A stretch of DNA of 64,000 nucleotides from Desulfobulbaceae bacterium (GCA_024636345.1 JAGXHG010000017.1:53168-117167), one strand, 5' to 3'; shown: positions 1 to 9,898, counted from the first letter of the stretch. Made by a program: numbers and translations. Notes: a model not told the origin generated them from the sequence alone.

Positions 1-319
<319 letters not shown>

Positions 320-371
320 TCACAACGACTCCGGCCATGATACCCCTTATAACTATTCAGTTTTATAAATG

Positions 372-1655
372 TTAACGGCCATACATCAGGTTGGGCAGCC
401 ACAGGGAGATGGCCGGTACATAGGTAATGATGATAAGACCGAGCAACAGCGCAAAAAACCAGGGAACAGTGGCCTTGATGACATCGCCAAGGCCAAGTCC
501 CGATATACCGCTGGCAACGAAAAGGTTGAGACCCACCGGTGGGGTTAGCATGCCGATTTCCATGTTGACGGTGATGATGATTCCGAGGTGAATCGGGTCG
601 ATGCCGAGCTTCACGGCCACCGGAAAGATCAATGGTGCCAGGATCATAATAAGGCTGGATGGTTCCATGAAATTGCCTGCCATCAACAGGAGCAGGTTTA
701 CAAAGATCAGGAAGGTGACCTTGCTGAGATCCATGCCGATTATCCAGGCCGCAAGCTGTTGTGGAATCTGCTCGATGGTCAGCATGTAGGCAAAGAGCAT
801 GGCATTGGCAATAATGAACATGATCATGGCTGCAGTGGCGGCAGACGACTTAATTACCTCGGGGACCTGCTTCCAGGAGAGATCATTATAGATGAATTTG
901 ACCACGATGAAGCCATAGACAGCAGCCACGGCCGCTGCCTCGGTGGGGGTAAACAGGCCGCCGTAAATGCCGCCGATGATAATAACAATGACCAGCAGCG
1001 CCCAGATGGCTTCTTTGAAGGCAACCCATATCTCTTTTGGAGAGGCTGCTTTGGTCTTTTTAAATCCGCCTCTGACGGCAGCGATATAGGTCACCAGCAT
1101 CAGGACAAAACCGAGAAAAATTCCGGGGACCACCCCGGCCATGAAGAGCTTGCCGATCGACAGGTCGCAGGTGACGCCATAGACGATGAGAACGATGGAG
1201 GGAGGAATCAGGATGCCGAGCGAACCGGCGCAGACTATCCCACCAACGGAAAAACTGTCGCTGTAGCCGTCTTCGCGGATGGCGCCGATCATAATCGAGC
1301 CGATGGCGGCCACGGTCGCCGGTGATGAGCCGCTCACCGCGGCAAAGATAATGCAGGCGAAAATAGCCGATATCGGCAGCCCACCGGGCAGATGGCCTAC
1401 CAGAGATCGGGCGAAACGGATGATGCGATGTGCGGCCCCACCCTGGGAAAGGAAGTTTCCTGCCAGGATGAAAAGGGGGATTGCCATCAAGGCAAACTTG
1501 TCCAGCGAGGTAAACATCTTCTGGGCAATGACCAGTGTCGGCTGGTCGGTGAAGATCAGCAAGGCGGTAGTGGTTGAAAGGCCGAGAGCAACGGAGATAG
1601 GAACTCCTATAAGCAACAGCAGGGCCAGTAGTCCGAAAAGAGTCAGAGTTGCCAT
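372..1655 (-). CDS. dctM: TRAP transporter large permease DctM
   Basis: A 427-residue, very hydrophobic protein with about a dozen membrane segments, the normal length for the DctM (TRAP-T large subunit) family. The family signature SGSSPATVAAIG is at about 108-119, and a second conserved loop, GMLTPPVGLNLF, is near 365. It forms the sodium-coupled transport channel in the inner membrane, loaded by DctP and paired with DctQ. It starts 4 bases after the dctQ stop codon, so the two are cotranslated. The substrate is probably a small organic acid, inferred from the family only. Confidence 0.93.
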   Translation of the reverse strand: MATLTLFGLLALLLLIGVPISVALGLSTTTALLIFTDQPTLVIAQKMFTSLDKFALMAIPLFILAGNFLSQGGAAHRIIRFARSLVGHLPGGLPISAIFACIIFAAVSGSSPATVAAIGSIMIGAIREDGYSDSFSVGGIVCAGSLGILIPPSIVLIVYGVTCDLSIGKLFMAGVVPGIFLGFVLMLVTYIAAVRGGFKKTKAASPKEIWVAFKEAIWALLVIVIIIGGIYGGLFTPTEAAAVAAVYGFIVVKFIYNDLSWKQVPEVIKSSAATAAMIMFIIANAMLFAYMLTIEQIPQQLAAWIIGMDLSKVTFLIFVNLLLLMAGNFMEPSSLIMILAPLIFPVAVKLGIDPIHLGIIITVNMEIGMLTPPVGLNLFVASGISGLGLGDVIKATVPWFFALLLGLIIITYVPAISLWLPNLMYGR

Positions 1656-1659
1656 ATTC

Positions 1660-2172
1660 TCAATGCTCCTTCATAACCATGTCATAGGAAAACTCATCTC
1701 CCGGGACCTTAACGAGTTTGATGATTTTCAGGATCACCTGATAGGAGGCGATTGTCATGGTGATGGGGACACAAGCGTAGATGATCCAGAAAGGGATCCC
1801 CAAGTCGACTGAAGATTGCTCGAGTTCGTAGTTGAAGACGCAGAAGTTATAGCCCCAGATAATCAGGGCAACAAGATAGCCGAGTATGATCAGCAAGCTG
1901 CAGGTAAGGACGACTTTGGCGATTTTCGGTTTCAGTTTTTGAATGACAACGGTGACTCCCAGGTGCATGCCGATTTTGAAACCATAGGCCGCTCCGAACA
2001 ATGCACTCCAGATGAACAGGTAGGAGGTCATTTCTCCAGCCCAGGTAAGCGACATGTTGAAGCCGTATCGTAGCACCACGTTGACAAAGGCCACCAGAGT
2101 CGCCACAGACATGGTGATCATCATCATGGTTGTGCTGAAGATTTCCAGATAGCGGTCAATGCGATCGAACAT
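1660..2172 (-). CDS. dctQ: TRAP transporter small permease DctQ
   Basis: A 170-residue membrane protein with four predicted helices and the conserved segment WAGEMTSYLFIW at about 44-55, typical of DctQ. This subunit partners the large DctM permease in the inner membrane. It is the first gene of the transporter operon. A sigma-70-like promoter and a GAAAGGAAG ribosome site lie upstream. The sensor kinase and response regulator genes precede it on the same strand, so the two-component system probably controls it. Confidence 0.88.
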   Translation of the reverse strand: MFDRIDRYLEIFSTTMMMITMSVATLVAFVNVVLRYGFNMSLTWAGEMTSYLFIWSALFGAAYGFKIGMHLGVTVVIQKLKPKIAKVVLTCSLLIILGYLVALIIWGYNFCVFNYELEQSSVDLGIPFWIIYACVPITMTIASYQVILKIIKLVKVPGDEFSYDMVMKEH

Positions 2173-2221
2173 AGGCTGGTCTTCCTTTCGCTGATAGTTA
2201 ATTGATTATAAATCTTTATTC

Positions 2222-2250
2222 ATCCTATGAGTAAGTGATGGATAAAGCAA
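2222..2250 (-). promoter_or_regulatory. Candidate sigma-70 promoter of dctQMP
   Basis: Read on the minus strand: TTGCTT (2245-2250), a 17-base spacer, then TAGGAT (2222-2227), about 50 bases before the dctQ start. I saw no -24/-12 GG/GC element in this gap. That argues against the sigma-54 control used by classical DctB/DctD systems and fits the NarL-type regulator next door. Confidence 0.45.
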
Positions 2251-2374
2251 GTCTGAGAATTCTGATTATTGTGTACGAAATTTTCTTACAGGAGAGAAAG
2301 GAATAACGTTTGAAAGCGCGGGCAGGGTAATATTGTATGGAAGAAAAAGAGAGAAACACGGCAGGAAGAGATGG

Positions 2375-3016
2375 TCAAATTTCAATAAGATTGTGCTGAA
2401 TGGCAAAACGTGAAAGATCTGCATTGTTTCGTAAATTCAGTTTTTTGAGAAGGCGAAGACGATAGGTGTCAACGGTTTTAACACTGATATTATACGAATC
2501 GGCGATTTCCCGGTTGGTCTGGCCAAGGGCAAGACGGCGCAGTACCTGGACCTCCCTGTTCGACAGACCGTCCAAAAGAGAACGGTGCTCATTTTGTATG
2601 CTGGCAACATGTACAGCCAGGGCCTCAGCCGCTGTCTGTGTCAGATATCTGCCGCCATGGTATACTTTATTTATCGCTTCCGTTATCTGCTCAGGAGCCG
2701 ATCTCTTGGTAACATAGCCCTTGGCACCGGCCTTGATCGCTCTGAACACATATTGATCTTCCTCATGCATGGTAAGCACAATAATCGGTAAGTCCGGAGC
2801 ATACTCTTTAATATGTTCTATGAGCTCAAATCCATCCATTCCGGGCATGGAGATATCAATGACCGCAACATCAGGGAGGTTTTCTTTAAGTTTAGTGAGT
2901 GCCTGGCGGCCATCCTCTGCCTCTGCAATCACAATGATATTGTTGGATTCCTCAATAATCCGGCGCAGTCCGGTTCGAACAAGACTGTGATCATCGGCAA
3001 TGAGTACTTTAATCAT
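2375..3016 (-). CDS. NarL/FixJ-family response regulator
   Basis: 213 residues from the ATG at 3014-3016. An N-terminal receiver carries the acidic pocket D8-D9, the phosphoacceptor D54 (VIDISMPGMDG) and the conserved lysine near 105. A C-terminal LuxR-type helix-turn-helix (LSNREVQVLRRLALGQTNRE, then the recognition helix) covers about 150-195. This is a complete DNA-binding response regulator. Its start overlaps the 3' end of the kinase gene by 8 bases (ATGATTAA), so it is translationally coupled to its cognate kinase. A longer reading from 3118 is open but would run deep inside the kinase gene, so I rejected it. The likely target is the TRAP operon 200 bases downstream. Confidence 0.9.
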   Translation of the reverse strand: MIKVLIADDHSLVRTGLRRIIEESNNIIVIAEAEDGRQALTKLKENLPDVAVIDISMPGMDGFELIEHIKEYAPDLPIIVLTMHEEDQYVFRAIKAGAKGYVTKRSAPEQITEAINKVYHGGRYLTQTAAEALAVHVASIQNEHRSLLDGLSNREVQVLRRLALGQTNREIADSYNISVKTVDTYRLRLLKKLNLRNNADLSRFAIQHNLIEI

Positions 3017-5513
3017 CTTTTGCTCCTGTTGACTTCGTGTTCGCAATGGCCGTAACCTGATCAAGCTGGAACCGAACCTCAATGTGCGACCCTTGTTCGG
3101 AAATTGAATGAATGGCAATGGATGCGTTCATTAGGCTTGCCCTTTCCCGGATACCTGCCAGGCCAAGTCCCTCTGGCTCGTTAACAGCTTCAGGATCAAA
3201 GCCCTTACCGTTATCTTGAATCGTCAAGCACAGCTCTCTTCCCTTCAGTGCCAGATTCACCTCAACATGGGAGGCATCGGCATGTCTGGCAGCATTGGTC
3301 AAGGCTTCCTGGGTTATACGATATACTGCAGTTGATGCCATATCATTTATAGCAGGAAGATCTTGATGGCGAAAGGTACAGGGGATTGAAAAACGTTTCT
3401 CAAAATCATCTACCAACCATTCCAGGGCTGCAATCAGGCCTAAATCATCTAATACCCCCGGTCGCAGCCGCACGGCCATATTCCTGACCTCATCGATTGC
3501 TTTATCAATCAGTTCAGCCATTTCCTGTGCACGAAGAGCTGCATCACTTTGTTGTCCTTCCATCTTTTTAGACAGCCATACGGCGTCCATACGCAATGCG
3601 GTTAATGCCTGGCCAAGTTCATCATGGAGTTCCCGCGCGATTGCGGTACGTTCTCTTTCCTGGCTGGATACAATGTTTGTCGACATCAGTCGCAGTTTAT
3701 TCTGTGCTTTCTTCAGTTCTGTAATATCCGTGGCGATGCCCCCGACTCCGATGACAGTGCCATCATCGTCAAAGAGAGGAAATTTTACGGAGATATAGGT
3801 ATGAAGTCCGTCTTTCTGGGGAATCTGCTCTTCAACCTGCAACGGATCCAAGGTCTGGAGAACCTGGTTGTCATTTTTTTCAAATTGCTTTGCTGTTGTC
3901 TGCTCAAGAAAATCCTTGTCTTTTTTACCTCGGACCGCATCCAGGTGTACCCCAAAGAGTTTTTCAAAGCGGGAATTGATCAACAGGTATCGGCCTTCAG
4001 TATCCTTTAAATACACAACCGCCGGCGTGTAGCGCAATATATTTGATATCTCCGTCGTTCTTTCACGGACCTGCCGGGCCAGATTCTGGGAGTATCTAGT
4101 CAGCTCTTCACCGGCCTCTTTCAGCTTTTTCTCGGTCTGTTTCAGCTCGGTGATGTCCACAAGGACAGTCAGAGAACGGGTTATCCTGCCTTGGTCATCG
4201 TACTCGGCAATGGCAGAGAGCAGTACATCAATAATCCTGCCATCTTTTTTGATAAAATTATAAGCCACATCTTTGCAGAATCCTGTTTGGAAGAATTGAG
4301 GAATCACAGAATGCTCTGCTCTTTCTTTTGATTCGGAGGTCATAAAGTCGGTTAAGTTTCTGCCCAGCACCTCTTCTCTGCTGTAACCGAGAACTTCGCT
4401 CCAATAATCACTTACGCTGAGTAATCTGCCGCTGGGATCGATAGAGTGCAGTAAGGCGGGTGTATGGAGATACAGCCTTCTGAAGCGTGTCTCACTTGTG
4501 CTTAAGGCCCGTTCAGCCTCTTTACGACGAAGAATCTCAGAACTCGCTTTTTGGTAAAGAACCACAATTGAAAAGATGACCAAGAGAAAAAATGCCAATA
4601 TCATTACACCCGTTTTCTGCCGAAATGGGGCAAAAAGCGTGTCTTTGGTGGAAGGGAGTTTGCGAAGATAGATTATTTTCCAGTCCGGAAAAGGTTCAAA
4701 ATGCTGCTCGAAAAAAAGTAATTCGTGCCCGGTGGAATCTAAGAGCCGATTACCATGGGAGTAATCTTGAAATCCAAGCCATGGCCAGGGGCCGCTGCCA
4801 AATTGTCTGGAGTCTGCGACTTGTTTCTTGCCATCTGTCGAAAGTTGCCACAAGGAATGAAAGAGCCAGTCTTTGTTGCTGGTAATGAAAATAATGCCGT
4901 GGGAGTCGGTGAGCAGCAAGGTTTCATCCGAGGAAATCGTCCGAGTGAATTCGTTCTCTATTTTTTCGATGGAGGCCTTGATTACCACCACTCCGATGGT
5001 TTGCTGCTTGCTGCTGTCAACAACCGGATAACTGTAGTAGACTCCCCGCTTCGAACTCTCAACCCCCAAAGCCATGTATATGGAAGATTTTCCTTTAGTC
5101 GCCTGTTGAAAGTAAGGGCGAAAGGCGAAGGACTTGCCCACAAATGTATCGGAATCTGTTCGATTGCTTGAGGCTATGGTCACCCCTTTGATGTCCATGA
5201 TGTAACAGACATCAGCCTCCAGCGTGACTTTGAACAGGTCGAGGATCTTGTCAACGTCCTGCAGGTTTACATCATTTTTGACGATCAGGACCTTTTTCAC
5301 CTCATTCAGTCCTGCCAGGGAGCGGACAGGCTTGAGCTGTTCAGCAAGAAAAGTGGTGAAGCGACCTTTGCTGTCAGTGATTTTATGGCTGGCCAGCTGA
5401 TTCGCATCGTTGATAAGAGTGACTTTTACTCGGGAATAGTAAAAGTACTCACCCAAGAACGACAGCAGAAAGGCCAGAGAGGTAAGGGTGAGAATAATTG
5501 ATCGAAGCCGCAT
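3009..5513 (-). CDS. Membrane sensor histidine kinase with two PAS domains (HisKA_3 type)
   Basis: 834 residues. A transmembrane helix at about 5-25 and another at 303-320 frame a periplasmic dCACHE-like sensor domain. Two PAS domains follow (about 338-457 and 485-602, each ending in a DITEL motif). Next come a HisKA_3 dimerisation domain with phosphoacceptor H630 in ELHDELGQ and a HATPase domain with NAARHA and NGKGFDPE boxes. The enzyme phosphorylates the NarL-type regulator that overlaps its end. A periplasmic CACHE sensor beside a TRAP operon suggests it detects the transported organic acid or a relative, which is inference. Confidence 0.92.
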   Translation of the reverse strand: MRLRSIILTLTSLAFLLSFLGEYFYYSRVKVTLINDANQLASHKITDSKGRFTTFLAEQLKPVRSLAGLNEVKKVLIVKNDVNLQDVDKILDLFKVTLEADVCYIMDIKGVTIASSNRTDSDTFVGKSFAFRPYFQQATKGKSSIYMALGVESSKRGVYYSYPVVDSSKQQTIGVVVIKASIEKIENEFTRTISSDETLLLTDSHGIIFITSNKDWLFHSLWQLSTDGKKQVADSRQFGSGPWPWLGFQDYSHGNRLLDSTGHELLFFEQHFEPFPDWKIIYLRKLPSTKDTLFAPFRQKTGVMILAFFLLVIFSIVVLYQKASSEILRRKEAERALSTSETRFRRLYLHTPALLHSIDPSGRLLSVSDYWSEVLGYSREEVLGRNLTDFMTSESKERAEHSVIPQFFQTGFCKDVAYNFIKKDGRIIDVLLSAIAEYDDQGRITRSLTVLVDITELKQTEKKLKEAGEELTRYSQNLARQVRERTTEISNILRYTPAVVYLKDTEGRYLLINSRFEKLFGVHLDAVRGKKDKDFLEQTTAKQFEKNDNQVLQTLDPLQVEEQIPQKDGLHTYISVKFPLFDDDGTVIGVGGIATDITELKKAQNKLRLMSTNIVSSQERERTAIARELHDELGQALTALRMDAVWLSKKMEGQQSDAALRAQEMAELIDKAIDEVRNMAVRLRPGVLDDLGLIAALEWLVDDFEKRFSIPCTFRHQDLPAINDMASTAVYRITQEALTNAARHADASHVEVNLALKGRELCLTIQDNGKGFDPEAVNEPEGLGLAGIRERASLMNASIAIHSISEQGSHIEVRFQLDQVTAIANTKSTGAKDD

Positions 5514-5693
5514 GGCCGTTGCCTGGTAGAGAGTGAAGGCATGTGCAGGATATGTCTACTGGTGGTGATCCTGTTATTGAAGGGATAACTGATGCATCTT
5601 CATTTAATAAAATAAAAGTAATAAATCTTACGGTAAAAATTGAGAGAAGTGATAGTGCGTTCAGAGTAGTTAGAAAAAATGTAGGTACTTTGC

Positions 5694-6452
5694 TTAGCGC
5701 ACATCTTCACTGTCTACATAGGCGTAGGCGCTGTGCTTGTGGATGGACTCAAAGCTCTCCACCCCGGCCGAAAACCAGGTGATATCCGGGTGGGCCAGGG
5801 CGGCTACCGCAACCTTGCGCACCACATCCTCTACAAACATGGGATTGTTGTAGGCCTGTTCCGTCACATACTTTTCGTCCGGTCGTTTCAGCAGGGCATA
5901 GACGGGGCAGGATGCCGACTCTTCCACCATGTCGATCAGTTCTTCCACCCAGATAAATTTGCTGAATTTTACGTTGAGGCTCACTTCCGCCCGCTGATTA
6001 TGGGCACCAACAGCGCTGATTTCCTTGGAGCAGGGGCAGAGGGTGGTAACCGGAACCAGCACCGAGAGGATAAAGTCTTCCTCTTTTCCTTCACTGCTCA
6101 CAGTGCCGGTAAAGGTGCAATTGTACTCCATGAGGCTGCGGGTCCCTGTAACCGGGGCTTTTTTTTCGACAAAATAGGGAAAGGACATGATAATACTGGC
6201 GGATTCGGCCTTGAGTGCCCCTTTGACCTCTTCCAGCAGATTGGAAAAGATGGTCACGCTCATCTCGTCCATGTATTTGTTGAGGGCAGCGGTGAAGACT
6301 GTGACGCAACTTTCCCGATAGGCCCCCGGCATGCGGGCCTGCATGCTGACCGTGGCCACGGTGTTCTGCAGGCCGCCATCTTTTTCGCGGATACGAACCG
6401 GAAGTTGGATATCCTTGATACCGACTGCCTCGATGTTGATGGGGGCGGCCAT
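5694..6452 (-). CDS. folE2: GTP cyclohydrolase FolE2 (type IB)
   Basis: 252 residues, slightly short but otherwise typical of the FolE2/MptA family, which converts GTP to 7,8-dihydroneopterin triphosphate, the first step of tetrahydrofolate and queuosine synthesis. The family block LCPCSKEISAVGAHNQRAEV (about 138-157) carries the conserved cysteines C139/C141 and H151; the C-terminal ESIHKHSAYAYV is also diagnostic. The type IB enzyme works with several metals and often replaces zinc-dependent FolE. The start lies 4 bases after the metF stop, so the two form one operon. Confidence 0.9.
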   Translation of the reverse strand: MAAPINIEAVGIKDIQLPVRIREKDGGLQNTVATVSMQARMPGAYRESCVTVFTAALNKYMDEMSVTIFSNLLEEVKGALKAESASIIMSFPYFVEKKAPVTGTRSLMEYNCTFTGTVSSEGKEEDFILSVLVPVTTLCPCSKEISAVGAHNQRAEVSLNVKFSKFIWVEELIDMVEESASCPVYALLKRPDEKYVTEQAYNNPMFVEDVVRKVAVAALAHPDITWFSAGVESFESIHKHSAYAYVDSEDVR

Positions 6453-6456
6453 CAGG

Positions 6457-7347
6457 TTAAGCCCTGAGCTGTTGAGAATTTCTGACCCCCAGGGATTTGT
6501 AGATCTCCTGGGTAGCGGTTGAGCAGTTCAGTGTGAAGAACTGGACACCGCGAACATCGTGATCCAATAGATCCCGGATCTGTTCAGTTGCCCAGTGAAT
6601 ACCAACCTTCTCCACGTATTCATCATTTTCAGCCCGATAAACCGCCTTCAGCAGACGGGCAGGGATGTGGGCGCCACCCGCAAGCTCGGCGGTGCGGATC
6701 AGGCCGTTTTTGGTGGTTACCGGCATGATCCCGGCGATATTCGGCACGTTGATGCCTGCCAGCTCGCAGCGCTCACAATAATCATAAAAGTCACGGTTAT
6801 CAAAGAAGAGCTGGGTGACAATATAATCGGCCCCGGCATCGACCTTGGCCTTCAGGTAGTCGATTTCCTGCAGGCGATTGGGTGTGCTGGGATGACCCTC
6901 GGGAAATCCGGCTACGCCTACGCACATCTCCGGGAAATGTTTTTTGATATAGGCCACCAGGTCTGCGGCATAGTTGAAGCCGTCTTCCGGCTGCACAAAA
7001 TCAGCCATTGCTTTAGGCGGGTCACCGCGCAGGGCGAGGATATTGCGAACGCCTGCCTCCCGGTATTTTTCCAGAATCCCATGCATCTCCTGCCTGCTTG
7101 AACCGACGCAGGTAAGATGGGAAACCACGGTGATGTCGGTCTCTTTTTTAATTCTGACCACCAGGTCATGGGTGCGATGTCGGGTGGTTCCGCCTGCGCC
7201 GTAGGTCACACTCACATAAGAGGGCGCAAGCGGCATCAGGTTGGCAATGGTAGTTAGAAGACGATCAGCTGCAGCGTCTTCTTTTGGCGGAAAGAATTCA
7301 AAGCTGAATGTGGTTTTGTGTTGAGCAAGAAGGTCTTTTACAAGCAT
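6457..7347 (-). CDS. metF: Methylenetetrahydrofolate reductase
   Basis: 296 residues, normal for bacterial MetF, a TIM-barrel FAD enzyme that reduces 5,10-methylene-THF to 5-methyl-THF. The N-terminal FEFFPPKED block carries the catalytic glutamate, followed by VSVTYGAGGTTRHRTHDLV and the later LRGDPP and TQLFFDN motifs. It is the first gene of a two-gene operon with folE2. In acetogen-like or sulfate-reducing metabolism MetF can also serve the Wood-Ljungdahl methyl branch, but no neighbour shows this, and methionine synthesis is the default role. I saw no SAM riboswitch in the leader. Confidence 0.93.
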   Translation of the reverse strand: MLVKDLLAQHKTTFSFEFFPPKEDAAADRLLTTIANLMPLAPSYVSVTYGAGGTTRHRTHDLVVRIKKETDITVVSHLTCVGSSRQEMHGILEKYREAGVRNILALRGDPPKAMADFVQPEDGFNYAADLVAYIKKHFPEMCVGVAGFPEGHPSTPNRLQEIDYLKAKVDAGADYIVTQLFFDNRDFYDYCERCELAGINVPNIAGIMPVTTKNGLIRTAELAGGAHIPARLLKAVYRAENDEYVEKVGIHWATEQIRDLLDHDVRGVQFFTLNCSTATQEIYKSLGVRNSQQLRA

Positions 7348-7672
7348 GGAAATTCCTGAGTTGCTAAGAAATGATAAGTAAGGTTCATATTGTTTGTATG
7401 CAGACGGTAAAAACTTTCTGTTTACCCTTTTTTTACCTGTTCGACAATGTTGAAATTTAGGAGTCGTTAGGAAAGAACCTTTCTCTTTATAATCATTTCG
7501 TTACGAATAATTATACTGTTTTTTTCTTTTTATAATAATATGTTATTCGTTTACAACTGCTTGTAAGCTGTTCAAGAATGGAAAATGTCTTTTTTCATGC
7601 GTTTCCCGTTGATTCGGTGTAAACTTCTTTTTTTTGATGGGACTGTTCAGTGTCAAAATCTGGCACTGTTGA
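7348..7672. other. Divergent intergenic region metF / hslR
   Basis: An AT-rich 325-base gap between divergently transcribed operons. It contains TATAAT-like hexamers on both strands (plus 7531-7536, minus near 7510-7515) without convincing -35 partners. A small inverted repeat, CAGTG...CACTG, lies just before hslR. I see no riboswitch or gene here. Confidence 0.4.
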
Positions 7673-8095
7673 GTGTGCAGGGGGATGGCTGAAGTGACAA
7701 AGACAGACATACAGGTGCGGATTGACAAATGGCTCTGGGCTGCCCGATTTTTCAAGACCAGAAGTCTGGCGGCGCAGGCGGTCAGCGGCGGTAAAGTGCA
7801 GGTCAATGGCAACCGGGCCAGGTCTTCGCGGATCGTGCAGATTGGAGATGTCCTGCGGATCAGGCGTGGTGAGGTTGAGTTTACCATAACCGTTCTTGGT
7901 CTTTCCTCGTGTCGGCGACCAGCAATCGAAGCAAGATTGCTCTATGAAGAATCCGAGGAATCCGTGCAGTTACGTCAGGATGCGGCAAGGATGCGTTCTC
8001 TGTTGGCAGCCGGTCAGACCCTGCCTGATAAGAGGCCCGGTAAGAGGGACAGGCGGAAAATCAGGGAATTTATCCGCAAGAATGAGAGTGAATAA
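7673..8095 (+). CDS. hslR: S4-domain RNA-binding protein, Hsp15 family
   Basis: 140 residues from GTG 7673 (136 from ATG 7685; the purine-rich stretch between them makes the start uncertain). The S4 domain fills about 12-75: [27 protein letters not shown] and the IGD turn. A basic tail ends in [12 protein letters not shown]. Hsp15 binds 50S subunits carrying a stalled nascent chain. It heads a closely spaced plus-strand series with the IMP cyclohydrolase gene, purN and pyrR. Confidence 0.85.
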   Translation: MCRGMAEVTKTDIQVRIDKWLWAARFFKTRSLAAQAVSGGKVQVNGNRARSSRIVQIGDVLRIRRGEVEFTITVLGLSSCRRPAIEARLLYEESEESVQLRQDAARMRSLLAAGQTLPDKRPGKRDRRKIREFIRKNESE

Positions 8096-8150
8096 CTCAC
8101 TGAAAAGAGAAAAAATAACTTTTGAAGATATATCAGAAAAGGAGTTGACC

Positions 8151-8774
8151 ATGAATAAGATTACACGAGCGTTGATCAGTCTGACCGATAAATCAGGAAT
8201 TGAGGGCTTTGCCAGAGAGTTAGCCGATCTTGGGGTGGAGCTTCTTTCCACGGGCGGCACCGCCAAAAAGATACGTGAGGCCGGCATACCGGTCAAAGAC
8301 GTGTCAGAGTTCACCGGATTCCCGGAAATGCTTGATGGCCGGGTCAAGACCCTGCATCCAAAAGTTCATGGCGGTATCCTCAATCAGCGCGACAATGTGG
8401 AACACCAGAAGCAGTGCCTGGAGCATGACCTGAAACCCATTGATCTTATTGCCGTGAACCTTTATGCCTTTGAAAAGACCATTGCCGACCCCAACTGTTC
8501 GCTGGCTGATGCCATCGAAAATATAGATATCGGCGGCCCCACCATGCTCCGGGCCTCGGCTAAGAACTTCCATGATGTCACCGTGATCGTTGATCCTGCT
8601 GACTATCCACAGGTATTGAAAGAGATCAAGGAGCAGGGAAATACTACGCTTAAAACCAGATTTCGTCTGGCTGCCAAGGTATTTTCCCTGACCTCCAAAT
8701 ATGATACCGCGATCTCCGCCTGGCTGGACAAAGTTGACGTGGAGAACAACCCTTATTTTGCAGGGAAGGACTAA
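8151..8774 (+). CDS. purH: Stand-alone IMP cyclohydrolase (PurH N-terminal domain only)
   Basis: 207 residues from ATG 8151, preceded by AAAGGAG. It matches only the MGS-fold cyclohydrolase half of Pur[58 protein letters not shown]. The roughly 300-residue AICAR transformylase half is absent, and the protein ends cleanly, 3 bases before purN. It should close FAICAR to IMP, the last purine step, while a separate AICAR formyltransferase must exist elsewhere. The split arrangement is known in some Desulfobacterota. The reading frame is open far upstream, but the ribosome site fixes this start. Confidence 0.9.
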   Translation: MNKITRALISLTDKSGIEGFARELADLGVELLSTGGTAKKIREAGIPVKDVSEFTGFPEMLDGRVKTLHPKVHGGILNQRDNVEHQKQCLEHDLKPIDLIAVNLYAFEKTIADPNCSLADAIENIDIGGPTMLRASAKNFHDVTVIVDPADYPQVLKEIKEQGNTTLKTRFRLAAKVFSLTSKYDTAISAWLDKVDVENNPYFAGKD

Positions 8775-8777
8775 GAA

Positions 8778-9359
8778 ATGTTGAAGATAGCGGTTCTTTT
8801 ATCGGGAAGCGGCAGAACCCTTGATAATTTTCACGAGCATATCCTGAGTGGGACACTTGATGCAGAGATTCAGGTGGTTGTTTCCAATGTCAAAGACGCG
8901 CTGGGGTTGAGTAAGGCGGCAAAATATGGCTATCCCGCCTTTTATGGAGGCGACGATGAGGCCATCAATGCGATCCTCAAGGAGTATCCCGTAGACATTA
9001 TCTGTCTGGCCGGGTTCCTGAAACTCTATGAGCCACCGCCGGCTCTGGTTCGGTCGGTGATAAATATCCATCCCTCTCTGATCCCGGCCTTCTGCGGAGA
9101 TGGCTTTTACGGCTCACGGGTACACAAGGCGGTCAAGAAACGCGGATGTCTGGTCAGCGGCTGTACCGTCCATTTTGCCAGTGAAGTGTATGACGAAGGG
9201 CCGATCATAGTCCAGAAGAGTGTTGACCTTGATTATGATGATACCCCTGAGAGCATCGCGGCCAAGGTTTTTGCCGCAGAGTGCGAGGCATTTCCCGAGG
9301 CCCTGAACCGGATCAATGAAAGAGGGATAGATTTTTTCTGGAAGCGGGTGCAGTCATGA
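8778..9359 (+). CDS. purN: Phosphoribosylglycinamide formyltransferase
   Basis: 193 residues, the standard PurN length. It transfers a formyl group from 10-formyl-THF to GAR, the third purine step. The phosphate loop is LLSGSGRTLDNF (7-18). The catalytic triad is present: N96 and H98 in NIHPSLIPAF and D139 in the YDEGPI segment. LAGFLKL (77-83) is the folate-site strand. The gene follows the IMP cyclohydrolase gene by 3 bases, and its stop overlaps the pyrR start (ATGA). Confidence 0.9.
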   Translation: MLKIAVLLSGSGRTLDNFHEHILSGTLDAEIQVVVSNVKDALGLSKAAKYGYPAFYGGDDEAINAILKEYPVDIICLAGFLKLYEPPPALVRSVINIHPSLIPAFCGDGFYGSRVHKAVKKRGCLVSGCTVHFASEVYDEGPIIVQKSVDLDYDDTPESIAAKVFAAECEAFPEALNRINERGIDFFWKRVQS

Positions 9360-9898
9360 ACAATGAATCGCGCACCATCCTTACGGCCCAGGAGATGGAT
9401 CTGGCCCTGAAAAGAATTGCCCTGCAGATCCTTGAACGCAACCATTCTGTCGCTGATCTGGCCATTGTCGGCATTCATACCTGCGGTGTTGATCTGGCAG
9501 AGCGAATCAGAATGATCATTCAGGAGCAGGAAGGGGTGGAGGTCCCTTTTGGCAGTCTCGATATCACCCTCTATCGTGATGATTGGAGTCTTATATCCCA
9601 GAATCCCGTGGTCCGCACTACTGATATCTCCTTTACGGTGGAAGGAAGCAGGCTGATTCTGGTGGATGATGTCCTCTTCACCGGCCGCACTATCAGGGCG
9701 GCCATGGATGCCATTATGGATTATGGCCGTCCTCACTCTATTCAATTGGCAGTGCTTGTTGACCGCAGTGGCCGTGAACTTCCCATTCAGGCTGATTACA
9801 CCGGCATGCAGACAACGGTTCAACCTCACGAACGTATCCAGGTATTACTCAAGGAACATGGCGGCCATGATGAAGTGGTTATCCAGGGGAATATCTAG
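9356..9898 (+). CDS. pyrR: PyrR: pyrimidine regulator / uracil phosphoribosyltransferase
   Basis: 180 residues with the full PRPP-binding motif LILVDDVLFTGRTIRAA (100-116) and the PyrR-type N-terminus ending in ALKRIALQILERN. The protein can make UMP from uracil and PRPP; in many bacteria it also binds pyr leader RNA. It overlaps purN by four bases, so it is translated with purine genes rather than pyr genes. No PyrR-binding attenuator was seen in this window. Whether this copy regulates or only salvages uracil is open. Confidence 0.9.
   Translation: MNNESRTILTAQEMDLALKRIALQILERNHSVADLAIVGIHTCGVDLAERIRMIIQEQEGVEVPFGSLDITLYRDDWSLISQNPVVRTTDISFTVEGSRLILVDDVLFTGRTIRAAMDAIMDYGRPHSIQLAVLVDRSGRELPIQADYTGMQTTVQPHERIQVLLKEHGGHDEVVIQGNI

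Noticed and set aside
588..1325. 245-codon plus-strand frame opposite dctM
   Set aside because: It mirrors the dctM coding strand; composition is H/D/G-rich shadow and no family is recognised.
7348..7500. SAM riboswitch upstream of metF
   Set aside because: No SAM-I/II core or terminator switch could be recognised in the leader.
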